This document shows positions 1 to 9,279 of a DNA stretch of 64,000 nt, piece by piece (the first letter of the stretch is position 1; every line of letters begins with the position of its first letter). The stretch spans positions 1 through 64,000 of the forward strand of contig DXIX01000002.1 in the NCBI GenBank assembly GCA_019112635.1. The letters are read 5' to 3'. The notes below the pieces were generated by a model that did no database searches, was not told where the DNA came from, and worked only from the letters and a program-made list of their open reading frames with translations. The stretch is from Candidatus Blautia intestinigallinarum (GTDB taxonomy: Bacteria > Bacillota > Clostridia > Lachnospirales > Lachnospiraceae). A program made the position numbers and the translations under genes.

Positions 1-101
1 TCCTTCAGCCACTGTCCCTTCAGCATGATAGACGGGATCGTCTTATACTGATAACCACTCTGTCCACAGACCTTCATATTTCTTACACTCTTCTTTGCCA
101 T
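1..101 (-). CDS. SymE-like toxin family protein (5' part, cut by window edge)
   Basis: The first 33 codons of a minus-strand gene are visible; the rest lies left of the window. The start codon ATG (99-101) follows a good ribosome binding site, AAAGGAG. The peptide opens MAKKSVRNMKV and continues with a Gly-Tyr-Gln-Tyr and a Pro-Ser-Ile-Met-Leu-Lys-Gly segment, the pattern of SymE-type small proteins (AbrB-like fold, type I toxin-antitoxin family). Family members elsewhere are SOS-induced toxins controlled by an antisense RNA. No antisense promoter can be judged here because only the start is present. The assignment rests on family resemblance of a short segment, so it is tentative. Confidence 0.6.
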   Translation of the reverse strand, partial: MAKKSVRNMKVCGQSGYQYKTIPSIMLKGQWLK

Positions 102-228
102 AGAATTGACTCCTTTCAGATTTGATCAGACACCTTAGAATTATTACAGACTTGTCTCTATCACCATTTTTTAATTTTCTCTGCCCAAGAGCACCACCTC
201 CTCGAAGTTTCGACCACGCACCCAACGC

Positions 229-271
229 AAAAAAGCTGCTGACACGTTTTTCTCTAACGCATCAACAGCTT
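229..271 (-). terminator. Rho-independent terminator after rlmD
   Basis: On the minus strand a 10-bp stem (arms at 262-271 and 233-242, one G-U pair) is followed directly by a run of six T (plus-strand A at 229-234). It lies about 45 bases past the rlmD stop codon and separates rlmD from the SymE-like gene. Confidence 0.75.
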
Positions 272-315
272 CTCAACTTCGATTCCGTATACTATTTTCA
301 ATGGCAGATAGGCTT

Positions 316-1749
316 CTATTCTGCTTTTTCCTCATCCCTGATTCTGCGGTAATCTTCCATATCTATACCGATCTTTACCGTAGTGTCAGGTTTTCGTTTG
401 CCCAAGAGGCACACGGTTTCCACATGAACAGTGTGCACAAATTGATCTACGCACACGCATTTTTCCACCTGATATCCGCTTGCCTGGATCACTTCCAGGT
501 CTCTGGCCAGGCTGGTGGCTTTGCAGGAAATATAGACAATCCGGTCCACACCATAATCCAGAATTTTGGGCAAAGCTTTGGGATGAATTCCATCCCTGGG
601 CGGGTCCAGAACAATAACATCCGGCTTCTCGTCCAACTCATCCAAAACCTTCAGGACATCTCCGGCGATAAACTTGCAGTTGGGCAGACCGTTCATCTTC
701 GCATTCTCCCTGGCTGCGTCAACGGCCTCCTCCACAATCTCCACACCCACAACTTCTCTCGAAACTGCAGCCAGAATCTGGGAGATTGTACCGGTTCCAC
801 TGTATAAATCAAAAACTACCTTATCTTTCGTGTCCCCAATATAACTGCGCACAATAGAATAGAGCACCTCCGCCGCCAGAGTGTTGGGCTGGAAGAAGGA
901 AAAAGTACTGATCTTAAACTTCAGACCCAGCAAAGTCTCATAAAAATAATCCTGGCCATATAAGATTCTGGTCTCATCGCTTTTCACCACATCAGACAGA
1001 GAGTCATTGATGATGTGAAGAATTCCCACAATCTTTCCTTCCAGAGGCAGAGCCAAAAGAGCATCTCTCAGAGGCTGCAGGTCATGTTCTTCCTGGCTGG
1101 TGGTAACCAGGTGTACCAGAATCTCTCCCGTAGTTACCCCTCTTCGGAGAAGCAGATGGCGCAGATAGCCCACGTGCTGCATCTTTTTGTAATAGGAGAC
1201 CCCTCTGTCTTTGAAATACTTCCACACACAAGTCAGAATCCGGTTCATATCTTCATGAACCAGCTGACAGTCCTCCGCTGTGAGTACATCATAGGTACTT
1301 CCTTTCTTATGAAGTCCAAGCGTCAGAGGACCATCCTTATGGTCATCTCCAAAGGAAAATTCCATCTTGTTCCGATAATGGAATTCCTGAGGGCTCCTGC
1401 GGATTCCCTGAAATTCATAATTCCCCGTCACTGCCTGATCCATGAGTTCCCGGATCTGATTTTCCTTCATCTTCAGTTGTTCCTCATAAGCCATTGTCTG
1501 ATACATGCAGCCTCCGCAGGCCGGGAAATTATGGCAGACTGGCAGGCGGCTCTCCAGAGGTGACCTTTCCAGAACTTCCAGAAGTCTTCCTTCCAGACGC
1601 TTTCCGCGCTTTTTATTAATCACAAAACGAATCTTCTGACCTGGGATCCCGTTTTTCACAATGACTTTCTCCCCGTCAATCCACACCAATCCTTTATTGG
1701 GAAATTCGACCTTCTCAATGATTCCTTCACAAACCGTACCTTTTTTCAA
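316..1749 (-). CDS. rlmD: 23S rRNA (uracil-5-)-methyltransferase, RlmD/RlmCD type
   Basis: SAM-dependent enzyme that methylates a uridine of 23S rRNA at C5. The N-terminal ~60 residues form a TRAM-like RNA-binding domain. Four cysteines in the arrangement C-x5-C-x2-C with a further Cys (around CHNFPACGGC) match the 4Fe-4S cluster of this family. The Rossmann core shows FQPN, DLYSGTGT, the DPPRDG motif and the nucleophile cysteine in YISCKA. Total length (~477) is normal for RumA-like proteins. The upstream ATG at 1759-1761 has its AGGAG directly abutting it, whereas the TTG at 1747-1749 has GGAGG at 5-base spacing; the TTG start is therefore preferred, a difference of four residues. A terminator follows at 229-271. 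Confidence 0.93.
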   Translation of the reverse strand: MKKGTVCEGIIEKVEFPNKGLVWIDGEKVIVKNGIPGQKIRFVINKKRGKRLEGRLLEVLERSPLESRLPVCHNFPACGGCMYQTMAYEEQLKMKENQIRELMDQAVTGNYEFQGIRRSPQEFHYRNKMEFSFGDDHKDGPLTLGLHKKGSTYDVLTAEDCQLVHEDMNRILTCVWKYFKDRGVSYYKKMQHVGYLRHLLLRRGVTTGEILVHLVTTSQEEHDLQPLRDALLALPLEGKIVGILHIINDSLSDVVKSDETRILYGQDYFYETLLGLKFKISTFSFFQPNTLAAEVLYSIVRSYIGDTKDKVVFDLYSGTGTISQILAAVSREVVGVEIVEEAVDAARENAKMNGLPNCKFIAGDVLKVLDELDEKPDVIVLDPPRDGIHPKALPKILDYGVDRIVYISCKATSLARDLEVIQASGYQVEKCVCVDQFVHTVHVETVCLLGKRKPDTTVKIGIDMEDYRRIRDEEKAE

Positions 1750-1786
1750 AATAACCTCCATCTCCTGTACCCATCTGTTTTATCAC

Positions 1787-1880
1787 ATAAAAAGAGCACC
1801 GCACAATCATCGATTTTCACTTGAACAGCCAATCGCTGGTATTCAAAAGATCCTCGAAAATTGTGCAGCGCTCCTTTTTA
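1787..1880. terminator. Long structured hairpin with U-tracts on both strands
   Basis: Arms at 1794-1807 and 1860-1873 form a 14-bp stem with only G-U exceptions; inside it a second stem (ttgaa/ttcaa and cagc/gctg, 1821-1846) folds. On the minus strand the outer stem is followed by TTTTTATG, on the plus strand by CTTTTTATA. It most simply ends transcription of the small membrane protein gene at 1970-2212 before rlmD, but the nested stem is larger than a usual terminator. Confidence 0.6.
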
Positions 1881-1969
1881 TATTTCTCATAACCGCAGCA
1901 GACAATCATCTCCTGCCTGCACATTCACCTAACCCTGCCGCCGGCAAAAATACTGACAACATCTTTTGT

Positions 1970-2212
1970 TTATTTGTCTTCTTTCTCGTCGTCCTCATCC
2001 TCAAAGTAGTCATCAAAGTCATCGTCAAAGTCTTCTTCGAAGTCTTCCAGATAATCCGGTGCAAAGAAACGGTACACTGCATAAGCAATTCCTGCTACAG
2101 CCGCAACGGCTCCAATAATCGCTAATGCCCACAGAATCGCATTTTTCTGTTTTTCTTCCTCTTTTTTGTTCAGTGATGCCAACAAGTCCTCAATTTTATT
2201 CATGTTCATCAT
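1970..2212 (-). CDS. Small single-pass membrane protein with acidic tail
   Basis: An 80-residue protein of unknown function. It begins with a short charged helix (NKIEDLLASLNKKEEEK), has one hydrophobic segment (about residues 25-48, ILWALAIIGAVAAVAGIAYA), and ends in a tail made almost only of Asp, Glu, Tyr and Phe. The inside-positive N-terminus suggests that the acidic tail faces out, but topology is not certain. AAGAAGGTG precedes a TTG-ATG-ATG series; the ATG at 2210-2212 (4-base gap) or the next at 2207-2209 (7-base gap) are the likely starts. Small proteins of this design are common in Lachnospiraceae. It stands alone between pcrA and rlmD and is followed by a long hairpin. Confidence 0.65.
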   Translation of the reverse strand: MMNMNKIEDLLASLNKKEEEKQKNAILWALAIIGAVAAVAGIAYAVYRFFAPDYLEDFEEDFDDDFDDYFEDEDDEKEDK

Positions 2213-2433
2213 CAAACACCTTCTTTCCTAATATGATCCGCCGTATTATCTCCGACACCTGAATGCAATACTTGCCGAACACAGTCCTCCATGACAGTTC
2301 AGATATAACTATATCATCTACCACTTTCTCATAAGTATGCATCTTTGACAGCGGTCTTTAACTTTTTTTATTATACCACTTTCCGCTATGTTTTACCAGA
2401 AGTTATTTGAAAAGAATGTGAATTTCACCCACT

Positions 2434-4647
2434 TTATATTTTCTTCAGTTTCGCGAAACTTGCAAACATCTTTTTCACACCGACCTGTTCAAACTCCACC
2501 GTAACCTCGTAGTCTTTGCCGCCTTCCACAATCTGCTTGACTGTGCCCACACCGAATTTCATGTGACGCACGGTATCTCCCACCTGATAATCCAGTTTCT
2601 CCGCTTTTTTCACCGTGAACTGTCTGGGCTGAAATGCTTTTGCGCGAAATGCCTCCCGCATCTGGGCATAAGTATTATTCTTTGGCGTATTGTCCTCAGT
2701 GGTTTTCTTCGGAAGCTCATGCCCCATGTCCACGATTTCCCGGGGAATCTCTCTGACAAACCGGGATACTTTATTATACTGTGTCTGCCCACGGATCATT
2801 CTCTGCTGAGCGCAAGTTAAAGTCAAATCTTTCATCGCCCTGGTGATTCCCACATAACAAAGCCGGCGCTCTTCTTCCAGTTCTCCCGGATCATCGGAAG
2901 TGACCGTCATATAGCTTGGAAAAATCCCATCTTCCATTCCCGTCAGATACACCTGAGGAAACTCCAGTCCCTTGGCGCTGTGCAGCGTCATCAGCAATAC
3001 ATAATCCTGCCCCGGCTCCACCGTGTCAATGTCCGCGATCAGCGCAATCTCTTCCAGAAATCCGCTCAGAGTCGGATGGGTGTGCTCTTCCTCGTAAGTG
3101 GCAATCTTGGTAATCAATTCATCAATGTTCTCAATCCTGCTTCTGGATTCATCGGTATCCTCCAAAATCAGATCCTGCACATACCCCGTCCGCTCAATAA
3201 TGTCATTCATCAGTTCCTGAATGGTAAAACTTGGCACCTCACTGCGCAGGGTCTGAATCAAGGTGACAAAGGACTCAATCTTCGCCGTTGTCCGTCCTAT
3301 CTTCGGAATCTTGTCTGCTTCTTTCAAAGCATCATAAAAACTGATCTCATTTTCATTGGCATAGTCCTGCACTTTGGCCAGGGTTGCTGCCCCAATCCCA
3401 CGCTTTGGAATGTTAATAATCCTGCGCACAGCCAGATCATCTCTGGCATTGTCTACCGTCTTCAGATAACTTAACAGATCCTTGATCTCTTTTCTCGCGT
3501 AGAAGTTAATCCCTCCCACCAGCTTGTAAGGAATGTTGGCCATCAGAAGTTTTTCCTCGAACAGACGTGACTGGGCGTTGGTCCGGTACAAAATTGCACA
3601 GTCACAGTACCTGCACTGCCCCTCCCTCTGCTTCTTGGCAATATCTCCCACCACATACTCTGCCTCCTCAAAGCCATTCAGGAACTGCCGCAGATGTACC
3701 TTGGAACCTTCTTCATTCTCTGTCCAGAGTGTTTTTGCCTTACGCTCCGTATTATTCTGAATCACCTCATTGGCCGCATTCAGAATATTCTTAGTAGAAC
3801 GGTAATTCTGCTCCAGACGGATCACCTTTGTGTCCGCGAACACTCTCTCAAAGCCCAGGATATTCTCGATATTCGCGCCTCGGAATTTGTAGATGGACTG
3901 ATCATCATCTCCCACCACACAGAGGTTCTGATATTTGGATGCCAGAAGACTCACGAACTGAAACTGGGCCAGATTGGTGTCTTGATATTCGTCCACCATG
4001 ATATAGCGGAATCTCTCCTGATAAGAGTCCAGGACATCCGGATTGCACTGAAACAGTTCCACTGTCTTCATAATCAGATCATCAAAATCCAGTGCATTGT
4101 TCTTGCGAAGCTGTGCCTGGTATTCTTTGTAGACCTGGATCACCGCCTGTTTCTGATAATCTGCCCGGTAATTCAGCTCAAACTCTTCCGGAGTGACCAT
4201 CTGATCCTTCGCATGGGAAATCTGTGCCATCAGGGCGCGTTCCTTATAAATTTTCGTATCGATATTCAGCCTTTTGCAGATATCCTTGATGACCGTCTTC
4301 TGGTCATCTGTGTCGTATATAGTAAAACGATTGTCGAATCCCAGGCGGTCGATGTAACGCCGCAGAATCCTCACACAGGTAGAGTGAAATGTGGTCACCC
4401 AGATGCTCTCCGAGCCAAAGCCCACAATTTTGTCCACACGCTCTCTCATCTCCTCCGCCGCTTTGTTGGTGAAGGTGATCGCCATAATATTCCAGGGGTT
4501 CACCCCTTTCTCCTCAATCAGGTAAGCAATTCTGTGCGTCAAAACCCGGGTTTTTCCGGAACCCGCTCCTGCCAGAATCAACAAAGGCCCTTCTGTGTGG
4601 CAGACTGCCTCTTTTTGCTGAGGATTCAAATTTTCAAATAGACTCAT
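2434..4647 (-). CDS. pcrA: ATP-dependent DNA helicase PcrA (UvrD/Rep family)
   Basis: Superfamily 1A 3'-5' helicase for nucleotide excision repair, replication-fork and transcription-conflict work. Walker A is AGAGSGKT at residues 26-33; later motifs are DEYQDT (Walker B), DDDQSIYKFRGA, QNYRST, and TLHSAKGLEF near the C-terminus. Length 737 fits PcrA. The last ~50 residues (VGDTVRHMKFGVGTV onward) are the Tudor-like C-terminal domain that binds RNA polymerase in known PcrA/UvrD. ATG with AGGAG upstream; a sigma-A promoter lies at 4696-4724. Transcribed alone, away from ligA, which is often its neighbour in other Firmicutes. Confidence 0.97.
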   Translation of the reverse strand: MSLFENLNPQQKEAVCHTEGPLLILAGAGSGKTRVLTHRIAYLIEEKGVNPWNIMAITFTNKAAEEMRERVDKIVGFGSESIWVTTFHSTCVRILRRYIDRLGFDNRFTIYDTDDQKTVIKDICKRLNIDTKIYKERALMAQISHAKDQMVTPEEFELNYRADYQKQAVIQVYKEYQAQLRKNNALDFDDLIMKTVELFQCNPDVLDSYQERFRYIMVDEYQDTNLAQFQFVSLLASKYQNLCVVGDDDQSIYKFRGANIENILGFERVFADTKVIRLEQNYRSTKNILNAANEVIQNNTERKAKTLWTENEEGSKVHLRQFLNGFEEAEYVVGDIAKKQREGQCRYCDCAILYRTNAQSRLFEEKLLMANIPYKLVGGINFYARKEIKDLLSYLKTVDNARDDLAVRRIINIPKRGIGAATLAKVQDYANENEISFYDALKEADKIPKIGRTTAKIESFVTLIQTLRSEVPSFTIQELMNDIIERTGYVQDLILEDTDESRSRIENIDELITKIATYEEEHTHPTLSGFLEEIALIADIDTVEPGQDYVLLMTLHSAKGLEFPQVYLTGMEDGIFPSYMTVTSDDPGELEEERRLCYVGITRAMKDLTLTCAQQRMIRGQTQYNKVSRFVREIPREIVDMGHELPKKTTEDNTPKNNTYAQMREAFRAKAFQPRQFTVKKAEKLDYQVGDTVRHMKFGVGTVKQIVEGGKDYEVTVEFEQVGVKKMFASFAKLKKI

Positions 4648-4695
4648 ATGTATCTCCTATTACTGTTTCATTCTTATAATCTGTACTGACTGTGT

Positions 4696-4724
4696 ATTAT
4701 ACCACACTCCCGATTCCAATCCAA
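4696..4724 (-). promoter_or_regulatory. Promoter of pcrA
   Basis: Minus strand TTGGAT, 17-base spacer, TATAAT (plus-strand positions 4719-4724 and 4696-4701), about 50 bases before the pcrA start. Confidence 0.65.
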
Positions 4725-4781
4725 CTGTCCCTGAAAAATTCGGATAACTCCCCGTATTTTGTAAAATAAATTCCAAACAGC

Positions 4782-4810
4782 TTTACAAGTAGTTTTCCAA
4801 ACTATATAAT
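4782..4810 (+). promoter_or_regulatory. Promoter of DUF1836 gene
   Basis: TTTACA (4782-4787), 17-base spacer, TATAAT (4805-4810). The predicted transcript starts about 12 bases before the ATG, leaving just room for the ribosome binding site. Confidence 0.7.
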
Positions 4811-4829
4811 AAAGAAGCGAGGTGATAAA

Positions 4830-5480
4830 ATGACAATTGATACAAAAAATATGATTAACAGTATCCTGGAAAGTATCTCCCGGATCGATTACATCAAGCC
4901 GGAAGACTTGCCGGATATTCCTCTATATATGGATCAGGTCACCACGTTCATGGAGACAAAGCTGAAATCCTCAAAACGTAACGAAGAAGATAAAATTCTG
5001 ACCAAGACCATGATCAATAATTACGCCAAAAATGGCCTGCTCCCCTCACCGGAGAAGAAGAAATACTCCAAAGAGCACCTGCTTCTTCTGATTTTTATCT
5101 ACTATTTTAAAAACATTCTTTCCATCAATGACATTCAGACACTGCTTAGTCCAATCACAGAGAAATATTTCCAGACAGATAATGATTTTGATTTGACAAC
5201 AATATATATGGAAGTCTTTGGCATGGAACACAGTCAGATTGAATATCTGAAGAAAGATCTTTTGAAACGCTATAATATAGCAGATCAGACTTTCCAGGAT
5301 GCCCCTTCAGAAGATCAGAAATTTCTCCAGCAGTTTTCATTTATCTGCCTTCTCAGCTTCGATGTCTACTGTAAGAAACTTCTGATTGAAAAGATTATCG
5401 ACGGGATGGTTCCCCCTGAACACACCCACGGGAAAGAGAAAGAGAAAAAAAATAAAAGTAAAAATACTCCAAAAATTTGA
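4830..5480 (+). CDS. DUF1836 domain-containing protein
   Basis: A 216-residue cytosolic protein of the clostridial DUF1836 family, function unproven. The hallmark order is present: DIPLYMDQVTTFM, then ILTKTMINNYAKNGLLPSPE, a KKYSKEH block and a hydrophobic helix, followed by a helical C-terminal half. The N-terminal half resembles a MerR-like winged helix-turn-helix, so a role as a transcription regulator is plausible but not shown. The tail is Lys-rich. The start ATG has GAGGTGATAAA upstream. It precedes galT by 80 bases, but galT appears to have its own -10 element overlapping this gene's stop. Confidence 0.85.
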   Translation: MTIDTKNMINSILESISRIDYIKPEDLPDIPLYMDQVTTFMETKLKSSKRNEEDKILTKTMINNYAKNGLLPSPEKKKYSKEHLLLLIFIYYFKNILSINDIQTLLSPITEKYFQTDNDFDLTTIYMEVFGMEHSQIEYLKKDLLKRYNIADQTFQDAPSEDQKFLQQFSFICLLSFDVYCKKLLIEKIIDGMVPPEHTHGKEKEKKNKSKNTPKI

Positions 5481-5486
5481 TATAAT
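5478..5486 (+). promoter_or_regulatory. Extended -10 promoter of galT-galE
   Basis: TGaTATAAT, a TGn-extended -10 box, about 75 bases before galT. No convincing -35 is present at 17 bases, which is usual for extended -10 promoters. Confidence 0.45.
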
Positions 5487-5560
5487 AGAAGAGTCAAAGG
5501 GAGGGACATAATACATTTTGAAAAACCGGCACCTATGCCTATATGAGAAAGGAGACCTTT

Positions 5561-7048
5561 ATGCTTTCTGAAATGATTCAAAGACTGGTACAGTACGGTA
5601 TTGACACCGGGCTTACACCAGAATGCGAGAAAATTTACACCACGAATCTTCTGCTGGATGTCATGCAGGAGGATGACTACCAGGAGACAGAGAATTTATC
5701 CCCCATGCCTTTGGAGGAGATACTTTCCAATCTTCTGGACGAAGCTGTGAAACGTGGCCTGATCGAGGACAGTGTCACCTACCGTGATCTTTTTGACACA
5801 CGTCTGATGAACTGCCTGGTTCCACGGCCTGCTCAGGTACAGAAAGAATTCTGGGAGAAATATCAGGTTTCCCCTGAGACTGCAACTGACTATTTCTATA
5901 AATTCAGCCAGGACAGCGATTATATTCGCCGTTACCGTATTGCCAGAGATCTGAAATGGAAAGTCGACAGTCCTTATGGATCCATCGACATCACCGTGAA
6001 TCTCTCCAAACCGGAAAAAGATCCAAAAGCCATTGCAGCCGCAAAAAATGCCAAAGCCAGCAGCTATCCCAAATGTCAGCTCTGTATGGAGAATGAGGGA
6101 TATGCCGGCCGTGCCAATCATCCTGCACGTGAGAACCACCGTATCATTCCCATCACAATCAACGACAGTCCATGGGGCTTCCAGTATTCCCCCTATGTAT
6201 ACTACAATGAACACTGTATTGTCTTCAACCAGTCACATATCCCAATGAAGATTGAGCGGGCAACTTTTATCAAACTGTTTGATTTTCTGAAGCTGTTTCC
6301 TCATTATTTCCTGGGATCCAACGCAGACCTGCCAATCGTGGGCGGTTCCATTTTAAGCCACGACCATTTCCAGGGGGGACGTTATACCTTCGCCATGGAA
6401 AAGGCTCCGTCTGAGATCGCGATCACCATACCAGGTTATGAGGACGTACAGGCCTGTATCGTAAAATGGCCGCTGTCTGTAATCCGTATCCGTCACGCAG
6501 ACGACAAACGTCTGGTGGATCTTGCTTCCCATATTCTGGAGAAATGGAGAGACTATACAGACGAGGCAGCAAATATTTACGCTTACACAGACGGCGAACC
6601 TCACAATACCATCACCCCGATCGCCAGAAAACGGGACGGTATGTTTGAACTGGATCTGGCTTTGCGCAACAATCTTACCACAGAGGAATATCCTCTGGGC
6701 GTTTATCACCCTCATCAGGACTGCCACCACATCAAGAAAGAAAATATCGGTCTGATCGAGGTTATGGGGCTTGCCGTACTCCCATCCCGTCTGAAAGAAG
6801 AGATGGAACTGCTGAAAGACTACATATTAAATCATAAAGATCCTGCACAGAATGAAAAAATCGCAAAACATGCTGCGTGGGTACAGGAATTTCTTCCTAA
6901 ATATGATTCCATCACGGAAGAAAATATCGAAGAAATCCTTCAGAAAGAAATCGGCCTTGTCTTCGTCAAGGTTCTGGAAGACGCCGGTGTTTACAAGTGC
7001 ACAAACGAGGGGCGTGAAGCTTTCCTGCGTTTTGTCAATACTCTTTAA
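5561..7048 (+). CDS. galT: UDP-glucose--hexose-1-phosphate uridylyltransferase (GalT, class II)
   Basis: Leloir-pathway enzyme that swaps UMP between UDP-glucose and galactose-1-phosphate. At 495 residues with the motifs LVPRPAQVQKEFW, NEHCIVF and ILSHDHFQGG it belongs to the Gram-positive class II family (GalT-2), not the ~350-residue E. coli type. The HDHFQGG segment carries the active-site histidine region. The ATG at 5561 has AAAGGAG at ideal spacing; an upstream in-frame ATG (5543) lacks a binding site. galE follows after 25 bases, so the two are one transcript. No galK is in the window, so galactose kinase must be elsewhere. Confidence 0.95.
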   Translation: MLSEMIQRLVQYGIDTGLTPECEKIYTTNLLLDVMQEDDYQETENLSPMPLEEILSNLLDEAVKRGLIEDSVTYRDLFDTRLMNCLVPRPAQVQKEFWEKYQVSPETATDYFYKFSQDSDYIRRYRIARDLKWKVDSPYGSIDITVNLSKPEKDPKAIAAAKNAKASSYPKCQLCMENEGYAGRANHPARENHRIIPITINDSPWGFQYSPYVYYNEHCIVFNQSHIPMKIERATFIKLFDFLKLFPHYFLGSNADLPIVGGSILSHDHFQGGRYTFAMEKAPSEIAITIPGYEDVQACIVKWPLSVIRIRHADDKRLVDLASHILEKWRDYTDEAANIYAYTDGEPHNTITPIARKRDGMFELDLALRNNLTTEEYPLGVYHPHQDCHHIKKENIGLIEVMGLAVLPSRLKEEMELLKDYILNHKDPAQNEKIAKHAAWVQEFLPKYDSITEENIEEILQKEIGLVFVKVLEDAGVYKCTNEGREAFLRFVNTL

Positions 7049-7073
7049 TCTTTCAACTTTTAGGAGGTAGAAC

Positions 7074-8090
7074 ATGAAAATCTTAGTTACTGGCGGCGCC
7101 GGATACATCGGCAGTCACACCTGTGTAGAGTTACTGAATGCTGGCTATGACGTTGTGGTTGTTGACAACCTGTACAATGCAAGCCCAAAAGCACTGGACC
7201 GTGTCAAAGAGATCACTGGAAAGGATCTCACTTTCTACGAGGCAGACATCCGTGACCGTGAAGCTCTGGAAGCCATCTTCGCAAAAGAAAATGTGGATGC
7301 AGTGATTCATTTCGCAGGCCTCAAGGCAGTGGGTGAATCTGTGGCCAAACCTCTTGAATACTATGAGAACAACATCGCAGGCACTGTAAATCTCTGCTTT
7401 GCCATGAGAAAATACAACGTAAAAAATATTATTTTCAGTTCCTCAGCAACTGTTTACGGCGATCCTGCTCAGATCCCGATCACAGAGGAATGCCCGAAAG
7501 GAACCTGCACCAATCCTTATGGCTGGACCAAATGGATGCTGGAACAGATTCTGGTGGACCTGCACACTGCAGATCCGGAATGGAATGTGATTCTGCTGCG
7601 TTACTTCAATCCCATCGGTGCCCACAAGAGCGGCCTGATCGGCGAAGATCCCAAAGGAATCCCCAACAATCTTCTGCCGTACGTGGCACAGGTTGCCATC
7701 GGCAAACTGGAGTGTCTGGGTGTCTTCGGTGATGATTACGATACCCCGGATGGCACTGGCGTCCGTGACTACATCCATGTGGTAGACCTGGCTGTCGGCC
7801 ATGTAAAAGCCATCGAGAAACTGAAAGACAAGGAAGGCGTAAGCGTCTATAATCTCGGGACTGGAAATGGATACAGTGTACTCCAGGTTGTACATGCTTT
7901 CGAGAAAGCCTGCGGACATCCTATCAAATACCAGATCAAGCCTCGCCGTGCCGGCGACATTGCCACCTGCTACTGCGATCCTCAGAAGGCAAAGAAAGAA
8001 CTGGGCTGGGAAGCACAGTACAATATTGAAGATATGTGCGCAGATTCCTGGAACTGGCAGAAAAAGAATCCAAACGGATACGAAGATTAA
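7074..8090 (+). CDS. galE: UDP-glucose 4-epimerase GalE
   Basis: NAD-dependent interconversion of UDP-glucose and UDP-galactose, feeding both galactose use and polysaccharide precursors. The N-terminal dinucleotide fold is [10 protein letters not shown] (residues 7-16). The short-chain dehydrogenase active site shows SSSATVYG and the YGWTK (YxxxK) pair. The length (338) matches E. coli GalE. AGGAGG lies 8 bases before the ATG. It is the second gene of galT-galE. A weak stem with a T-run (TTGCTTTTTT near 8146) follows and may reduce read-through into the next gene. Confidence 0.97.
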   Translation: MKILVTGGAGYIGSHTCVELLNAGYDVVVVDNLYNASPKALDRVKEITGKDLTFYEADIRDREALEAIFAKENVDAVIHFAGLKAVGESVAKPLEYYENNIAGTVNLCFAMRKYNVKNIIFSSSATVYGDPAQIPITEECPKGTCTNPYGWTKWMLEQILVDLHTADPEWNVILLRYFNPIGAHKSGLIGEDPKGIPNNLLPYVAQVAIGKLECLGVFGDDYDTPDGTGVRDYIHVVDLAVGHVKAIEKLKDKEGVSVYNLGTGNGYSVLQVVHAFEKACGHPIKYQIKPRRAGDIATCYCDPQKAKKELGWEAQYNIEDMCADSWNWQKKNPNGYED

Positions 8091-8211
8091 ACAGATGAGT
8101 AAAAAACTTTAAGAAGTGGCAGACGGTCTCTGTATTGCTTTTTTCATAAAAACATGATAAACTTTTGCAAGTGACAAGACACATGTAAATACATTAGTGA
8201 AAGGGATTTTT

Positions 8212-9270
8212 ATGAAAAAACTACTGAACCACATTTTTATCGATGGTTTAAGCGGTATGGCTCAGGGACTGTTTGCCACTTTAATTATCGGTACCATTAT
8301 TCAGCAGATCGGCAGCCTGGTCGGAGGGGATATCGGACATATGATCTTTCTTCTCGGAAAGATGGCCGCCGCACTGACAGGCGCAGGAATCGGAGTGGGT
8401 GTAGCACACCGCTATCAGGAGAGTTCCCTGGTTGTCCTGTCTGCAGCCACCGCCGGAATGGTGGGCGGCTTCGCAAGCCAGATCCTGTCCGGCTCCATAC
8501 TCACAGAAGAGGGGGCTGTCCTTCTGTCCGGCCCCGGGGAACCTCTGGGTGCCTTCGTGGCAGCTTTTGCCGGAATCGAAATCGGTCATCTGATTTCCGG
8601 AAGAACCAAAGTGGATATTCTTCTCACTCCACTGGTCTCTATCCTCTCCGGCTCCGCAGTAGGACTGATTGTGGGACCTCCCATCTCCTCTTTCATGGCC
8701 TGGCTTGGAAGCCTGATTAACTGGGGAACCGAACAGCAGCCACTGCTCATGGGAATTGTCGTATCCGTCCTCATGGGAATGATCCTGACTCTTCCCATCA
8801 GCTCCGCGGCACTGGGCGTGATCCTGAACCTGTCCGGCATCGCCGCCGGCGCTGCTGTCATCGGATGCTGCTGCAACATGGTCGGCTTCGCAGTTGCCAG
8901 CTACCGGGAAAATAAAATCGGCGGCCTTCTGGCCCAGGGAATCGGAACGTCCATGCTTCAGGTTCCAAACATTCTTCGAAAACCGATTATATGGCTCCCT
9001 GCCATTCTCTCCAGCGCCATATTGGGTCCGGTCGGCACCCTGCTGGTCAATATGCAGTGCAATGCCACAGGTTCCGGAATGGGATCCGCCGGTTTCGTCG
9101 GTCAGATCATGACCTGGCAGACTATGACTGCCTATGAGGATCCCACGATAGTACTGATCAAGATCCTTGTAGTTCAGTTCATCCTTCCGGCAGCCCTTAG
9201 CCTGCTTTTCTCTGAGTGGATGCGGAAAAAAGGATGGATCAAATTCGGGGATATGAAACTGGAAATGTGA
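8212..9270 (+). CDS. PTS EIIC-type membrane protein (EIIC_2 family), orphan
   Basis: A very hydrophobic 352-residue protein with about nine to ten predicted membrane spans and repeated Gly-rich segments (for example GKMAAALTGAGIGVGVAH). It fits the family annotated as PTS EIIC-like transporters (PF13303). Family members act as permeases or possibly regulators; the substrate is unknown. No EIIA, EIIB or HPr gene is next to it, so phosphotransfer coupling cannot be assumed. The ATG at 8212 has GAAAGGG at 8 bases; a GTG at 8197 overlaps that site and is rejected. It lies just downstream of galT-galE, which hints at sugar transport, but this is inference. A bidirectional terminator ends it. Confidence 0.75.
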   Translation: MKKLLNHIFIDGLSGMAQGLFATLIIGTIIQQIGSLVGGDIGHMIFLLGKMAAALTGAGIGVGVAHRYQESSLVVLSAATAGMVGGFASQILSGSILTEEGAVLLSGPGEPLGAFVAAFAGIEIGHLISGRTKVDILLTPLVSILSGSAVGLIVGPPISSFMAWLGSLINWGTEQQPLLMGIVVSVLMGMILTLPISSAALGVILNLSGIAAGAAVIGCCCNMVGFAVASYRENKIGGLLAQGIGTSMLQVPNILRKPIIWLPAILSSAILGPVGTLLVNMQCNATGSGMGSAGFVGQIMTWQTMTAYEDPTIVLIKILVVQFILPAALSLLFSEWMRKKGWIKFGDMKLEM

Positions 9271-9279
9271 TAAATTAAA

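Noticed and set aside
5543-5560. Upstream ATG for galT
   Set aside because: The AAAGGAG site lies between this ATG and the ATG at 5561, so only the latter can be served by it.
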